From NCBI RefSeq assembly GCF_000196675.2, contig NC_015312.1, positions 806,001-870,000 of the forward strand: DNA of 64,000 nucleotides. Direction: 5' to 3'. Shown piece after piece: positions 35,126-43,305 of this stretch (position 1 is the stretch's first letter; every line of letters begins with the position of its first letter). The DNA is from Pseudonocardia benzenivorans CB1190. GTDB taxonomy: Bacteria; Actinomycetota; Actinomycetes; Mycobacteriales; Pseudonocardiaceae. The translations under genes were made by a program, and so were the position numbers. The notes under the pieces are model-generated. The model saw only the letters and a list, made by a program, of their open reading frames with translations. It made no database searches and was not told the DNA's origin.

Positions 35126-36120
35126 TGCGCACCCGGCTTCCATGACCCGGCGGACACGTCCTGGAGGTCGATGACGACCTTCCCGTGCACGTGGCGGCCC
35201 GCCTGGAGCTCGACCGCGGCGCGGATCTGCTCGACCGGGAAGCGTGCGGCGATCGGCACCCGCAGGCGGCCCGCCGCAACCAGCCCGGCGATGTCGTCGA
35301 GGGCGCTGCGAGGAGCATTGGCGCCGTTCGCCGCCGTGATCCCGTCGATCCGGGTGGCGATGGTGGTGATGCGCTCGTCGGGCACGCCGAGCTCGCGTGC
35401 CGCGTGCGCCGTGTCCGTCCCGTGCAGGTCCATGGCCGCGGTGACGCCGGCGGGAGCCAGCGCTCGGACCCGCTCGACCAGGCCGTCGCCGTAGGCGACC
35501 GGCTCCGCCCCGAGGGCGCGCAGGGCATCGGCGGAGGTTGCCGACCCCGTCCCGATCACCCGTGCGCCGGCGAGGCGCGCGAGCTGGACGGCGAACACGC
35601 CGACCCCGCCTCCCGCGCCGCCGATGAGCACCGTGTCACCCGGACCCGGGTGGACCACGGCGAGAGCCGCGGCCGCCGTGCGGCCCGCGATGGCGAGGGT
35701 GGCAGCGGTGTGGTCGTCGACGCCGGCCGGGGTGCGGTGCGCCTCGCCGCCCACCGCGATGGGCCCCGCCTCGTCCACGACGACATAGTCGGCGACCGCG
35801 CGGGACAGGACGCCACCGAACACCCGGTCTCCGACCGCGAACTCGCTCACGCCGTCACCGACCTGGTCCACGATCCCGGCGTAGTCGGTGCCGAACCCGC
35901 ACGGCAGGCTCAGGCCGAATCGCGCGGCGGTCTCCGCGTCGGAGGTCATGAACCAGTCCATCGGGTTCAGGCCGGCCGCGGTGACCCGCACGCGGATCTG
36001 TCCCGGACCGGGCTGCGGCACGGGTACCTCGCGGACGCTCAAGGCCTCCGGTCCGCCGAACGACTCGAACCGGACCGCCCGGCCCGTGGTCGTCGATGTG
36101 ATGACGCTCGGTTCTTCCAT
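35110..36120 (-). CDS. Zinc-free MDR-family quinone/alkenal oxidoreductase
   Basis: A 336-residue medium-chain dehydrogenase of the quinone oxidoreductase branch. The N-terminus FESFGGPEALSVREVPVPQP and LNPMDWFMTSD are typical, and the NADP motif is VLIGGAGGGVGVFAVQLAR. It has no zinc-ligand cysteines. It would reduce quinones or enals with NADPH. Its last 15 residues (SAGSWKPGAQGGEV) occur again in degenerate form at 36.6 kb. A perfect dyad lies upstream at 36193-36212, suggesting repression by a TetR/MarR-type protein not found next to it. Confidence 0.85.
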   Translation of the reverse strand: MEEPSVITSTTTGRAVRFESFGGPEALSVREVPVPQPGPGQIRVRVTAAGLNPMDWFMTSDAETAARFGLSLPCGFGTDYAGIVDQVGDGVSEFAVGDRVFGGVLSRAVADYVVVDEAGPIAVGGEAHRTPAGVDDHTAATLAIAGRTAAAALAVVHPGPGDTVLIGGAGGGVGVFAVQLARLAGARVIGTGSATSADALRALGAEPVAYGDGLVERVRALAPAGVTAAMDLHGTDTAHAARELGVPDERITTIATRIDGITAANGANAPRSALDDIAGLVAAGRLRVPIAARFPVEQIRAAVELQAGRHVHGKVVIDLQDVSAGSWKPGAQGGEV

Positions 36121-36192
36121 GCTCCCTCGTCTCCGTAGCAGCGCGTGAAACGTCGACGGATCACGCTCGTCCCCGTGATCTCAACGTAGCGG

Positions 36193-36212
36193 AAGCGGAT
36201 AGTCATCCGCTT
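36193..36212. promoter_or_regulatory. Perfect dyad operator upstream of the MDR gene
   Basis: AAGCGGAT-AGTC-ATCCGCTT is an 8+8 bp perfect palindrome with a four-base centre, 73-92 bases before the oxidoreductase start. This form is common for TetR-family operators in actinomycetes. No regulator gene is adjacent. Confidence 0.55.
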
Positions 36213-36261
36213 TTGCTGCTGCAAGGACCCGGAGACCGTGCCCGGCAAACTGGCTGGCTCT

Positions 36262-36318
36262 CGAAACCGTGAGTGGCGATGGTCGCTCTAGCGACCATCG
36301 CCACTCACGAGGGTTTCG
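36262..36318. repeat. Long intergenic palindrome
   Basis: The 20-bp arms CGTGAGTGGCGATGGTCGCT and AGCGACCATCGCCACTCACG (36268-36287 and 36290-36309) pair perfectly around CT. A second pair, CGAAACC at 36262 and GGTTTCG at 36312, extends it. Similar GAGTGGC...GCCACTC stems are scattered between genes in Pseudonocardiaceae, from memory. Possible roles are a two-way terminator or a dispersed REP-like repeat. Confidence 0.8.
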
Positions 36319-36569
36319 GCGCGGGTGGCGACCCCGGAGGTCACCGGGTGCGACCAGGGCAGCGGCTGTCGGGGTCGGCCGTCGGCCTCAGGGCCGATCG
36401 GCTCCGGGGCTCCCGCTGTCCTCGATCCCCGCGGTCGGGAGGCCGGCCGCTCGCCTGCACGGGACGGCCGGGCTCGACGAGGCCGGCCGCATGCGGCGTA
36501 GCGTCGTCGAACGCGGCTTCTGCCCATTCGACACCAGCGGCGCCCGGCATCCAGGCCTGCACGTCGGCT

Positions 36570-36640
36570 CGCCGCCCTGCTCACCCGGCTTTGATGATCC
36601 GTCCGACACTCCCCGTGGCGGCTGGTGGACCACCGTCGTG
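36570..36640 (-). pseudogene. Degenerate copy of the MDR gene 3' end
   Basis: The minus strand reads VVHQPPRGVSDGSSKPGEQG, parallel to VVIDLQDVSAGSWKPGAQGG at the end of the intact oxidoreductase gene at 35.1 kb. The DNA match covers about 45 bases with scattered changes. No other part of the gene is visible. The surrounding 36319-36824 is otherwise free of recognisable genes, so it may be debris of a second, deleted copy. Confidence 0.4.
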
Positions 36641-36824
36641 ATCCGGGCGATTCCTTGCGAGGCGGAAGCGGGCTCGCACAAGGAACCGGGCGTCTCCGGG
36701 CTCGGTGACGCCGTGCCGAGCGGCGCCCGAGCGCCGAGCCCCGCGGCGAGTGATCGGACGCCCCGGGCGACGATGTCGCGGCGACCCGAGCGCCGCCGCT
36801 CATCCCCGCCGTGCGAGCCCCCGA

Positions 36825-37460
36825 TCAGGTCGTGGGGTCCGAGCCGGCGGGACCGTCGTCCGCCGACGACTTCGTCGCCGACGACGGGTCCGCGCCCGTG
36901 TCCGTCTGCGTGCTCCCGGCGGTGCCCGGCGTCGACACCGGACCCGTCGGCGCGGCAGGCTCGCTCGCCGCGGTTCCGGGCGTCGTTGTCGAGCCGGGCG
37001 TCGTCGAGCCGGGCGTCGTCGAGCCGGGCGTCGCCGCGGTTCCGGGCGTCGCCGCGGGGCCGGGCGTCGTTGCAGAGCCCTGGGTCGGCGCGGCTCCGGG
37101 CGGCGCGGTGTCCGCGTCCGCTGCGTCGGCAGCCCCCGCCGGGCCGCGCCGCGCCGCTGCGGCGGTGCGGTCGATGACGTCCCCGACGACGCTGCTCACC
37201 GAGTCGAGCTGGTCGTGGAAACGGCCGCCGGTGGCCTTGTCGACCTTCTGCTTGGCCTGGTCCAGGTACGGGCCGGCCTTCCTGCTCGCCTGGTCGAGAT
37301 AGGGCGACGCCTTCTCCCGTGCCTGGTCGATGTAGGGCCCGGCCTTCCGCTTCGCGCTCTCGACGTGCGGCGCCGCCTTGCCCGCGGCTTCCTTCGCATA
37401 CGGCGTGGCGCGCTCGATGACTTCCTCGACGATCTCGACAGCCTTGTCCAACAGTCCCAT
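36825..37460 (-). CDS. Amphipathic repeat protein with Pro/Thr-rich tail
   Basis: A 211-residue protein starting MGLLDKAVEIVEEVIERATP. Residues 15-75 contain five 11-residue repeats of the type A-x-P-Y-x-D-Q-A-x-x-K, predicted as amphipathic helices. The C-terminal 110 residues are low-complexity with GST-TP repeats (15-bp DNA repeats). The N-terminal MGLLDKA layout resembles actinobacterial MT0933/Rv0909-like small proteins, but that link is weak. The repeats could bind membrane surfaces or nucleic acid. It is a single gene of unknown function. Confidence 0.6.
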   Translation of the reverse strand: MGLLDKAVEIVEEVIERATPYAKEAAGKAAPHVESAKRKAGPYIDQAREKASPYLDQASRKAGPYLDQAKQKVDKATGGRFHDQLDSVSSVVGDVIDRTAAAARRGPAGAADAADADTAPPGAAPTQGSATTPGPAATPGTAATPGSTTPGSTTPGSTTTPGTAASEPAAPTGPVSTPGTAGSTQTDTGADPSSATKSSADDGPAGSDPTT

Positions 37461-37578
37461 GTGGTCCCCCGATCCCTGGCCGGGCGCGACCGAGGCCCGG
37501 TCCGTCCATGGTGGCATCAGGAAGGCCGTTCCCGCAGGGCAGCGGCGTCGCGGGGCGTCGCGGTGGCACGATGGAGGC

Positions 37579-37743
37579 ATGGCCGAGCTCTCCGAGCAGA
37601 TGCGCCGCCGGATCGAGGAGATCTTCGGCGACGTCCTGCCCGCGACGACCCGTGACGAACGCGGGGAGGACGAGCCGCGTCGCGACGACGAGGGCGACGA
37701 GTGGCTGCGCGCGAACCGGCCGCCCCACCACGACCGCGACTGA
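37579..37743 (+). CDS. Short acidic hypothetical protein
   Basis: A 54-residue protein, MAELSEQMRRRIEEIFGDVL followed by a charged Asp/Glu/Arg tail. The ATG is preceded by a GATGGAGG-like ribosome-binding site. Short proteins of this pattern are common in actinomycetes and have no known function. It is divergent from the repeat protein with 118 bases between. Codon third positions are GC-rich, as for real genes here. Confidence 0.55.
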   Translation: MAELSEQMRRRIEEIFGDVLPATTRDERGEDEPRRDDEGDEWLRANRPPHHDRD

Positions 37744-38030
37744 CCCGGATCCGGGTCGCGACTCGCGCGGACCCCGCTTGACGTCACGAGCGCGCCTGCC
37801 GGGGAGTCCCATCCGGGATCGGGCGGGTTGACCGGCACGAACGCCGTGGACGCGGCCGCGGGAATGCGAGGGGAGCCGGTCCATCGCAGCGGTATGCGCA
37901 CACCCTGCTCACATGTCTGCTCGCCCGCTGACTCCGCGTGAACGCTGACGGCCGAGGAGAGCGCGACGCGCCCTGCTCGACGGTCGGGCGGCTGCTGGGT
38001 CGAGTCCACCGCGCGGGAGGCCCGAGCCGG

Positions 38031-38220
38031 CGCAACCTCACCGTCGTCGAGCGCGCCGAGGGGAGCAGTCAGGTTGCGGCCGTCTGACGGGGCGCAACCT
38101 CAGGGTCGTCGAGCGCGGCGAGGCGAGCACCCAGGTTGCGCTCGTTCGACGGGGCGCAACCTCACTGTCGTCGGGAGCGCCGAGGAGAGCAACCTGATTG
38201 CGGCCGTCCGACCGGGCGCA
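38031..38220. repeat. 62-bp tandem repeat, three units, each a hairpin
   Basis: CGCAACCTCA-type starts lie at 38031, 38093, 38155 and 38217, an exact 62-bp period. Each unit contains CGCAACCT, a GTCGTCGAGCGCG-like middle and AGGTTGCG, so each can fold on itself; the third unit has diverged at the second arm. The 287 bases to the left (37744-38030) show no gene. The array is 24 bases from the stop of the LysR gene. Confidence 0.85.
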
Positions 38221-38244
38221 ACCGCTGCCAGGTCCGGTCGCGGA

Positions 38245-39150
38245 CTACGGCGGGTCGGCGTGTGCCGCGTGGAGCAGCGCGTCCGTGACGGCCGTGATGC
38301 CGGGGTGGAGGGGCCCCGGACGGCGGGCGAGGATCATCCGTCGGGACTCCTGCGGCTCGCCCCGCACCGCGACGACCCGCACGTCCGGTGGCAGCGCGGA
38401 CAGCGCCACCGGGGCGAGGGTGGTGATCGCAAGGTTCGCCGCCACCAGCCGGAGCTTGGCGTGCCAGTCCCGTACGACGTAGCGGACGTCCGGCCGCTCG
38501 GCCAGGCCGGGCCAGGCTCCGAGCATCGGCTCGGCGGCGTCCGACCGCGACGCCACCCAGACCTGACCCACCAGCTCCCCGACCTCGACCGCGCGCCGTC
38601 CTGCGAACGGGTGTCGTGGGCCGACACCGAGGACCAGCTCCTCCTCGCCGAGCAATGTCACCTCCAGGCCCGGCGACTCGGCGTCCGGCGGCCGGAACGG
38701 CGGGACCTGGGCGAGCACGGCGAGATCGAGCGTGCCGGCGCGCAGCGCACGCGTCAGCGACGGCGTGCTCCCCTCCCGCACCGTGACCAGGAGCGCGCGG
38801 GGCAATGCGGCCAACGCCCGGGGCAGCAGGCCGGCGACGGCGCTGCTGAAGGCCCCCAGCCGCACCGGCTCGGGCGTGGCCGGCGATCCCGTGAGCTCGC
38901 GCGCGGCCGCGTCGAGCTCGTCGAGGATCCGGACGGCACGGACGAGCAGGCGGTTGCCCTGCGGCGTCAGCGCGACCCCGTCGCTGCGGCGCTCGAACAA
39001 TGCGCTGCCCGCGACGGACTCCAGGGCCGCGACCTGCCGGGACACGGCCGACTGGGAGTAGCCCAGCGTCCGCGCCGCCGCGCTGAACGACCCCGACTGC
39101 GCCACCTCCACGAGGACCCGCAGCCCGGTCGGGGAGAAGTCCGTGGGCAT
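38245..39150 (-). CDS. LysR-family regulator
   Basis: A 301-residue LysR protein. The helix-turn-helix part has LRVLVEVAQSGSFSAAARTL and LGYSQSAVSRQVAALE; the effector domain starts near 95 with VRLGAFSSAVAGLLPRAL. It belongs to a different branch from the two aromatic-pathway LysR proteins in this window. It is divergent from a short-chain dehydrogenase gene across 70 bases, so that gene is its likely target. The inducer is unknown. Confidence 0.88.
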   Translation of the reverse strand: MPTDFSPTGLRVLVEVAQSGSFSAAARTLGYSQSAVSRQVAALESVAGSALFERRSDGVALTPQGNRLLVRAVRILDELDAAARELTGSPATPEPVRLGAFSSAVAGLLPRALAALPRALLVTVREGSTPSLTRALRAGTLDLAVLAQVPPFRPPDAESPGLEVTLLGEEELVLGVGPRHPFAGRRAVEVGELVGQVWVASRSDAAEPMLGAWPGLAERPDVRYVVRDWHAKLRLVAANLAITTLAPVALSALPPDVRVVAVRGEPQESRRMILARRPGPLHPGITAVTDALLHAAHADPP

Positions 39151-39220
39151 GCGTGAATGGTATGGCAGGTGTGCATCATTCTCGCTTCCCGCATCACTGG
39201 TGCGGATCTAGCGTCGAGGT
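39151..39220. promoter_or_regulatory. Divergent LysR/SDR promoter region
   Basis: This 70-base gap is richer in A/T than its surroundings, with GAATGGTATGG and TGCATCATTCTCG. CGCATCACTGGTGCG (39189-39203) has a CGCA/TGCG dyad. The LysR protein probably binds here. Confidence 0.4.
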
Positions 39221-40087
39221 ATGACGACAGGACGCATCGCGCTCGTGACGGGCGCCAACCAGGGCCTCGGCCGCGCACTCGTCGAGGGGCTGGCCGCCCG
39301 GATGGGGCCGCGGGACCGCATCCTGCTCACTGGGCGGGACCCCGAACGCGTCCGCGCCGCGGCTGCCTCCGTCGCCCGGGGTGACGCCGCGGTCGAGGGC
39401 AGGGTGCTCGACGTGCGGGACGTCTCGGCGGTCGCCGGCCTGGCTGCCGAGCTCGGCGGGATCGACATCGTCGTGTCCAACGCCACGGCGCGGATGCGCC
39501 CCGAGGACGATCCGGCCGACGTGGTCGACGACGTCGTGAACACCAACGACGTCGCGACGGCCACGGTCCTGCGCGAGTTCGGTCCGCGCCTGCGGCCCGG
39601 TGGGCGGCTGATCGTCGTGGCGAGCGCGCTGGGCACCCTGGACAAGCTCGACGAGCGGGTCCGGCCCCGGTTCGCGGCCGCCGCCGACGCCGGGCTCGAC
39701 GCGGTCGAGGAGCTCGTCGAGCAATGGCGGCTGGCCGTGCACGCCGGCCGGGCCGAGACCGAGGGCTTCGGGCGCTGGCTCAACATCCCGTCGAAGGTCG
39801 CCCAGGTTGCCGCGGTGCGTGCGGTCGCACGAGGGCGCCGGACGGCTGATCTCGCCTCGAACCGGCTGGTCGCCGCGCTCTGCCCGGGGCTGATCGACAC
39901 CGCGGCGTCCCGACCGTGGTTCGCCGACATGAGCCAGGCCCAGACCCCCGCCGAGGCGGCGAGGTGGCCGGTCGAGCTGGTGCTCGGTGACACCGCCGAT
40001 CCCGCCTTCCACGGCGAGCTCGTGCAGTTCGGACGGGTGGTTCCGTGGACGACCGGAATCCCGGTGCCCCATCGCGCCGTCGCGTAG
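39221..40087 (+). CDS. Short-chain dehydrogenase/reductase
   Basis: A 288-residue SDR protein. ALVTGANQGLGRALVEGL is the NAD(P) motif TGxxxGxG, and DIVVSNATA replaces the usual NNAG. The active-site region is changed: RLIVVASALG stands where Ser is expected, and no clear YxxxK follows at the normal spacing, although VEQWRLAVHAGR lies near. It resembles carbonyl-reductase-like 'classical' SDRs with a larger insert. Catalysis is therefore uncertain. The gene is divergent from the LysR gene. Confidence 0.8.
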   Translation: MTTGRIALVTGANQGLGRALVEGLAARMGPRDRILLTGRDPERVRAAAASVARGDAAVEGRVLDVRDVSAVAGLAAELGGIDIVVSNATARMRPEDDPADVVDDVVNTNDVATATVLREFGPRLRPGGRLIVVASALGTLDKLDERVRPRFAAAADAGLDAVEELVEQWRLAVHAGRAETEGFGRWLNIPSKVAQVAAVRAVARGRRTADLASNRLVAALCPGLIDTAASRPWFADMSQAQTPAEAARWPVELVLGDTADPAFHGELVQFGRVVPWTTGIPVPHRAVA

Positions 40088-40093
40088 GCCCGC

Positions 40094-40522
40094 TCAGCTC
40101 CGGTCGGTGGGGGCGTGCTTGCCCGTCGGCGTGCCGTTCTGGGCGGCGAGCAGGTCGCGGATCTCGGCGAGCAGCTGGACGTCGGTCGGCTCGGCCGGGC
40201 CCGCCTCCTCGCCACGCTTGCGGCGCTCCTTGAGGCTCTTGAGCGGCAGCACGATGGCGAAGTAGACGACGGCGGCGACGATCAGGAAGTTGATCGCCGC
40301 GGTGATCACGGCTGCGAAGTCGATGTAGGTGCTCGGCTTGCCGGCGATCACCGTGATACCGAGGCCCGTCGCCGTCGGCGGCGTGATGGCGTTGAGCAGG
40401 GGTTGAATGATCTTGTCGGTGAACGACGAGACGATGACACCGAACGCGGCGCCGATGACGACTGCGACGGCCAGGTCGACCACGTTGCCGCGCAGGATGA
40501 AGTCCTTGAAACCTTTCAGCAC
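40094..40522 (-). CDS. mscL: Large-conductance mechanosensitive channel
   Basis: A 142-residue MscL. MLKGFKDFILRGNVVDLAVA is the N-terminal amphipathic helix and first span, AAFGVIVSSFTDKII the pore, FAAVITAAINFLIVAAVVYF the second span, and RDLLAAQ the C-terminal helix bundle. It is a homopentameric pressure valve. The gene sits in the same neighbourhood as in M. tuberculosis (mscL after moaB2). The ATG start and length are typical (136-151). Confidence 0.95.
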   Translation of the reverse strand: MLKGFKDFILRGNVVDLAVAVVIGAAFGVIVSSFTDKIIQPLLNAITPPTATGLGITVIAGKPSTYIDFAAVITAAINFLIVAAVVYFAIVLPLKSLKERRKRGEEAGPAEPTDVQLLAEIRDLLAAQNGTPTGKHAPTDRS

Positions 40523-40539
40523 GAGCTGCCCCCTTCAGA

Positions 40540-41214
40540 TCATCCGGTTGACGGACGGAGGGTAATGGCGACCTGCTGGGTCAGCGACGCGGCGGCGAGC
40601 CGCGTCGCCTGGGCCGGGGGCAGCGCCACCAGGACGAGTCGCCCTTTGGCGGCGCCCGCCACCGGTCCGTTCTCGGCGGGCAGCACGGCCGTGACGGCCG
40701 CCGCGGAGGCGAGGACGACGGCCTCGTCGGCGGTGGCACCGGGCGTCACGACATCGACCAGGCTCCCGGGCGTCAGCAGCCCGGCGACCCCCGGATCGGC
40801 GAGCCGGACCGGGACGGAGACGGCGTCCGCCCGGCCGGTGGCCACCACGGCCAGCGCGGGACCGACGAGCCGCAGGTCGGTCAACGGCTCACCGGCCCGT
40901 GCGGGCCCCGCGAGGACGCGGCCCGTGACATCGGACGGCGCGGCCGCCACGCCGCCCGGGACGAGCCCTTGCGGCCAGGACCGGACGGCGACGTCGGCCG
41001 CGGCGAGCGTCGTTCCGGCCGGGAGATCGTGCACCGCGACGACCACGGGAACGCCGGGATCGGCCGCAGGCCGCAGCGCCAGCACCACGGCCGTGACCAC
41101 GAGCGCACCCGCGATCACCCTGCGGGCCAGCACGGCTCGACGCCACCGGGTGGCGGGCAGCCGTGCGACGAGCGCCCGCCACGGCCGAGGCGGCGAGGCG
41201 GAGGGGGCGGGCAT
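40540..41214 (-). CDS. SAF-domain membrane-anchored protein (CpaB-like)
   Basis: A 224-residue protein with one N-terminal span (ARRVIAGALVVTAVVLAL) and a SAF domain (about 55-115, PVVVAVHDLPAGTTL and GRVLAGPARAGEPL). SAF domains occur in Flp-pilus assembly proteins (RcpC/CpaB) and in flagellar FlgA. There are no other pilus genes nearby; in mycobacteria a similar gene lies in this region. It is directed outward and separated from mscL by 17 bases. The function is unknown. Confidence 0.75.
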   Translation of the reverse strand: MPAPSASPPRPWRALVARLPATRWRRAVLARRVIAGALVVTAVVLALRPAADPGVPVVVAVHDLPAGTTLAAADVAVRSWPQGLVPGGVAAAPSDVTGRVLAGPARAGEPLTDLRLVGPALAVVATGRADAVSVPVRLADPGVAGLLTPGSLVDVVTPGATADEAVVLASAAAVTAVLPAENGPVAGAAKGRLVLVALPPAQATRLAAASLTQQVAITLRPSTG

Positions 41215-41324
41215 GGCGACCTCCCGTCGGGAACCAGAACGGTCCCGACGTTAGGTCGCGAGCACGTGCCGTCGAGCCGGGCGCGGCCGGCCTGTGGACA
41301 ACTACGCCGCTTGTGGACAGCTCG

Positions 41325-41684
41325 TCAGGCTGCGGGGCTCGAGCCCGACGACGAGGCACTGTTGGACCCGGACGTCTTGACCAGCTCCCCGTGCTTCGGC
41401 GGCTTGCCGGACACGGTCTGCGGGGTCGAGCCCGAGTCGGAGGAGGACGTGGAGGACGACGAGTCGGACTTGGACTCCGACGACGACGCTGCAACGCCGT
41501 TGCTGCTGCCGCGGCTGTCCGTGCGGTAGAAGCCGCTGCCCTTGAACACGATCCCGACCGAGGAGAAGACCTTGCGCAGCGGGCCACCGCACTCGGGGCA
41601 GACCGTCAACGAGTCGTCGGAGAAGGACTGCACGGCCTCGAACCGGTGGTCACAGGCGGTGCAGGCGTACTGGTAGGTCGGCAA
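41325..41684 (-). CDS. FmdB-type zinc-ribbon protein
   Basis: A 119-residue protein. The zinc ribbon is TYQYACTACDHRF and CPECGGPLRKVF (two CxxC pairs), followed by GSGFYRTDSR, the family hallmark, and a Ser-rich low-complexity tail. The start is TTG at 41684 with GGAGGA seven bases upstream, which fits the PTYQYxC beginning of relatives; an upstream ATG would add nine unlikely residues. It is the counterpart of Rv0991c, reported as a redox-regulated chaperone-like protein in M. tuberculosis. Confidence 0.88.
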   Translation of the reverse strand: MPTYQYACTACDHRFEAVQSFSDDSLTVCPECGGPLRKVFSSVGIVFKGSGFYRTDSRGSSNGVAASSSESKSDSSSSTSSSDSGSTPQTVSGKPPKHGELVKTSGSNSASSSGSSPAA

Positions 41685-41763
41685 GGGATCCTCCGGAGCT
41701 GGCACTCCCACACAGGGACTGCCAATTCTAACCCGGCGACGCGCCCCGCGGCTCGCAGCGTGG

Positions 41764-42366
41764 TCACGCCGGGAGCAGGGTCACGCCGGTCGCCGGGCGC
41801 AGCACGGCGCCGACGCGGACGTCGTGCGGTTCGGCGGGCACCACGTCGAGCAGCTCGTGGTCGTCGACGACGGCCGTGACCAGCGCGTCCGGAGCGGCCA
41901 GCGGCAGCGTCCGGTCGTAGTAGCCGCCACCCCGGCCGAGCCGGTGACCGCGACGGTCGACGGCGAGCGCCGGGACGAAGATCACCGCCGCCCTTGTGAT
42001 ACCTGACACACCGAGCCGGGGTCCGGTGGGTTCCTGCAGGCCGAGGGGCCCGTCGGTCACCGAGCACCGGCCCTCGTAACGCGCCCAGTCCAGGCTCCCG
42101 GGTTCCGGCGGGACGACAGGAAGGAGGACCACGTGCCCCGCGTCGCGCAACGCGTCGAGCATCGACGCCGAACCCGGCTCGCTGCCCACCGGGAGGTACG
42201 CGCACACCACGGCACGGCCTGCGGCCGCCGCCACGGCGCCTGCCGCCAGCCTCCGGTCGCGTTCGGCCCGCCGCTGCGGGGACACGGCGCGGCGCGCGGT
42301 CACGAGGGAGCGGCGCAGCTCGGCCTTCGCCGCATCCTGCGCCCGGGACTCGCCGCAGGCCGTCAC
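41764..42366 (-). CDS. 5-formyltetrahydrofolate cyclo-ligase
   Basis: A 200-residue protein of the MTHFS family. AELRRSLVTARRAV is the N-terminal helix, VCAYLPVGSEPGS the folate site and RLGRGGGYYDRTL the ATP-binding Gly-rich loop. It makes 5,10-methenyl-THF from 5-formyl-THF with ATP. The start is GTG. It is positioned as in M. tuberculosis Rv0992c, divergent from galU by 36 bases. Confidence 0.92.
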   Translation of the reverse strand: MTACGESRAQDAAKAELRRSLVTARRAVSPQRRAERDRRLAAGAVAAAAGRAVVCAYLPVGSEPGSASMLDALRDAGHVVLLPVVPPEPGSLDWARYEGRCSVTDGPLGLQEPTGPRLGVSGITRAAVIFVPALAVDRRGHRLGRGGGYYDRTLPLAAPDALVTAVVDDHELLDVVPAEPHDVRVGAVLRPATGVTLLPA

Positions 42367-42402
42367 GCGGCCAACCTACCGGCGCCGATAGGCTCGCCGA
42401 CC

Positions 42403-43299
42403 ATGAGCGAGTCCAGCGCGCGCCGGTCCTTCCGCTCCGCCGTGGTGCCCGCCGCCGGTCTGGGGACCCGGTTCCTGCCGACGACGAAGACCGTGCCCAA
42501 GGAGCTGCTGCCGGTCGTCGACACGCCGGGGATCGAGCTGGTCGCGGAGGAGGCCGCCCAGGCCGGGGCCGAGCGCCTGCTCATCGTCACCTCGCCGGGC
42601 AAGGACGCCGTCGCCGCGCACTTCGCGCCGCAACCCGCGCTGGAGGAGATGCTCAAGGAACGCGGCAAGGACGCGCTGCTGGCCAAGGTCCGGCGGGCGC
42701 CCGACCTGCTCGAGGTCGCCACCGTCACCCAGCACGAGCCCAAGGGCCTCGGGCACGCCGTCGGCTGCGTGGCCGACGTGCTGGACGACGACGAGGAGGC
42801 CGTCGCGGTCCTGCTCCCCGACGACCTCGTGCTCCCCACCGGCGTGCTCACCCGGATGGCGCAGGTCCGGGACCAGCACGGCGGGACCGTGCTGTGCGCC
42901 TTCGACATCCCCGGGCCCGAGATCTCGGCCTACGGCGTCTTCGACGTCGCCGACACCGCCGACGCCGACGTCAAGCGCGTGCACGGGATGGTCGAGAAGC
43001 CCCCCGCCGACGAGGCGCCCTCGACCTACGCAGCGGCCGGCCGGTACCTGCTCGACCGGGCGATCTTCGACGCGCTCGGTCGGATCACGCCGGGCGCGGG
43101 CGGCGAGCTGCAGCTCACCGACGCCGTCGCCCTGCTGATCGAGGAGGGGCACCCGGTGCACGTCGTCGTCCACCGCGGTGGCCGTCACGACCTCGGCAAC
43201 CCGGGCGGCTACGTCAGGGCGTTCGTGGACTTCGCGCTGCAGCATCCCGACTACGGCGACGACCTGCGCAGCTGGCTCGCTGCGCGGCTGGAGGGTTAG
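42403..43299 (+). CDS. galU: UTP-glucose-1-phosphate uridylyltransferase
   Basis: A 298-residue nucleotidyltransferase. VVPAAGLGTRFLPTTKTVPK is the nucleotide/Mg motif, then KELLPVVDTPGIELVAEEA, and VLLPDDLVL holds the metal Asp. YGVFDVAD and VEKPPADEAPS are typical of GalU. It makes UDP-glucose for envelope and trehalose synthesis. The gene order galU-moeA-rimJ follows the mycobacterial one. Confidence 0.94.
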   Translation: MSESSARRSFRSAVVPAAGLGTRFLPTTKTVPKELLPVVDTPGIELVAEEAAQAGAERLLIVTSPGKDAVAAHFAPQPALEEMLKERGKDALLAKVRRAPDLLEVATVTQHEPKGLGHAVGCVADVLDDDEEAVAVLLPDDLVLPTGVLTRMAQVRDQHGGTVLCAFDIPGPEISAYGVFDVADTADADVKRVHGMVEKPPADEAPSTYAAAGRYLLDRAIFDALGRITPGAGGELQLTDAVALLIEEGHPVHVVVHRGGRHDLGNPGGYVRAFVDFALQHPDYGDDLRSWLAARLEG

Positions 43300-43305
43300 G
43301 CGACG

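Noticed and set aside
38031..38220. CRISPR array
   Set aside because: The 62-bp units follow one another directly with no unique spacers, and no cas genes are present.
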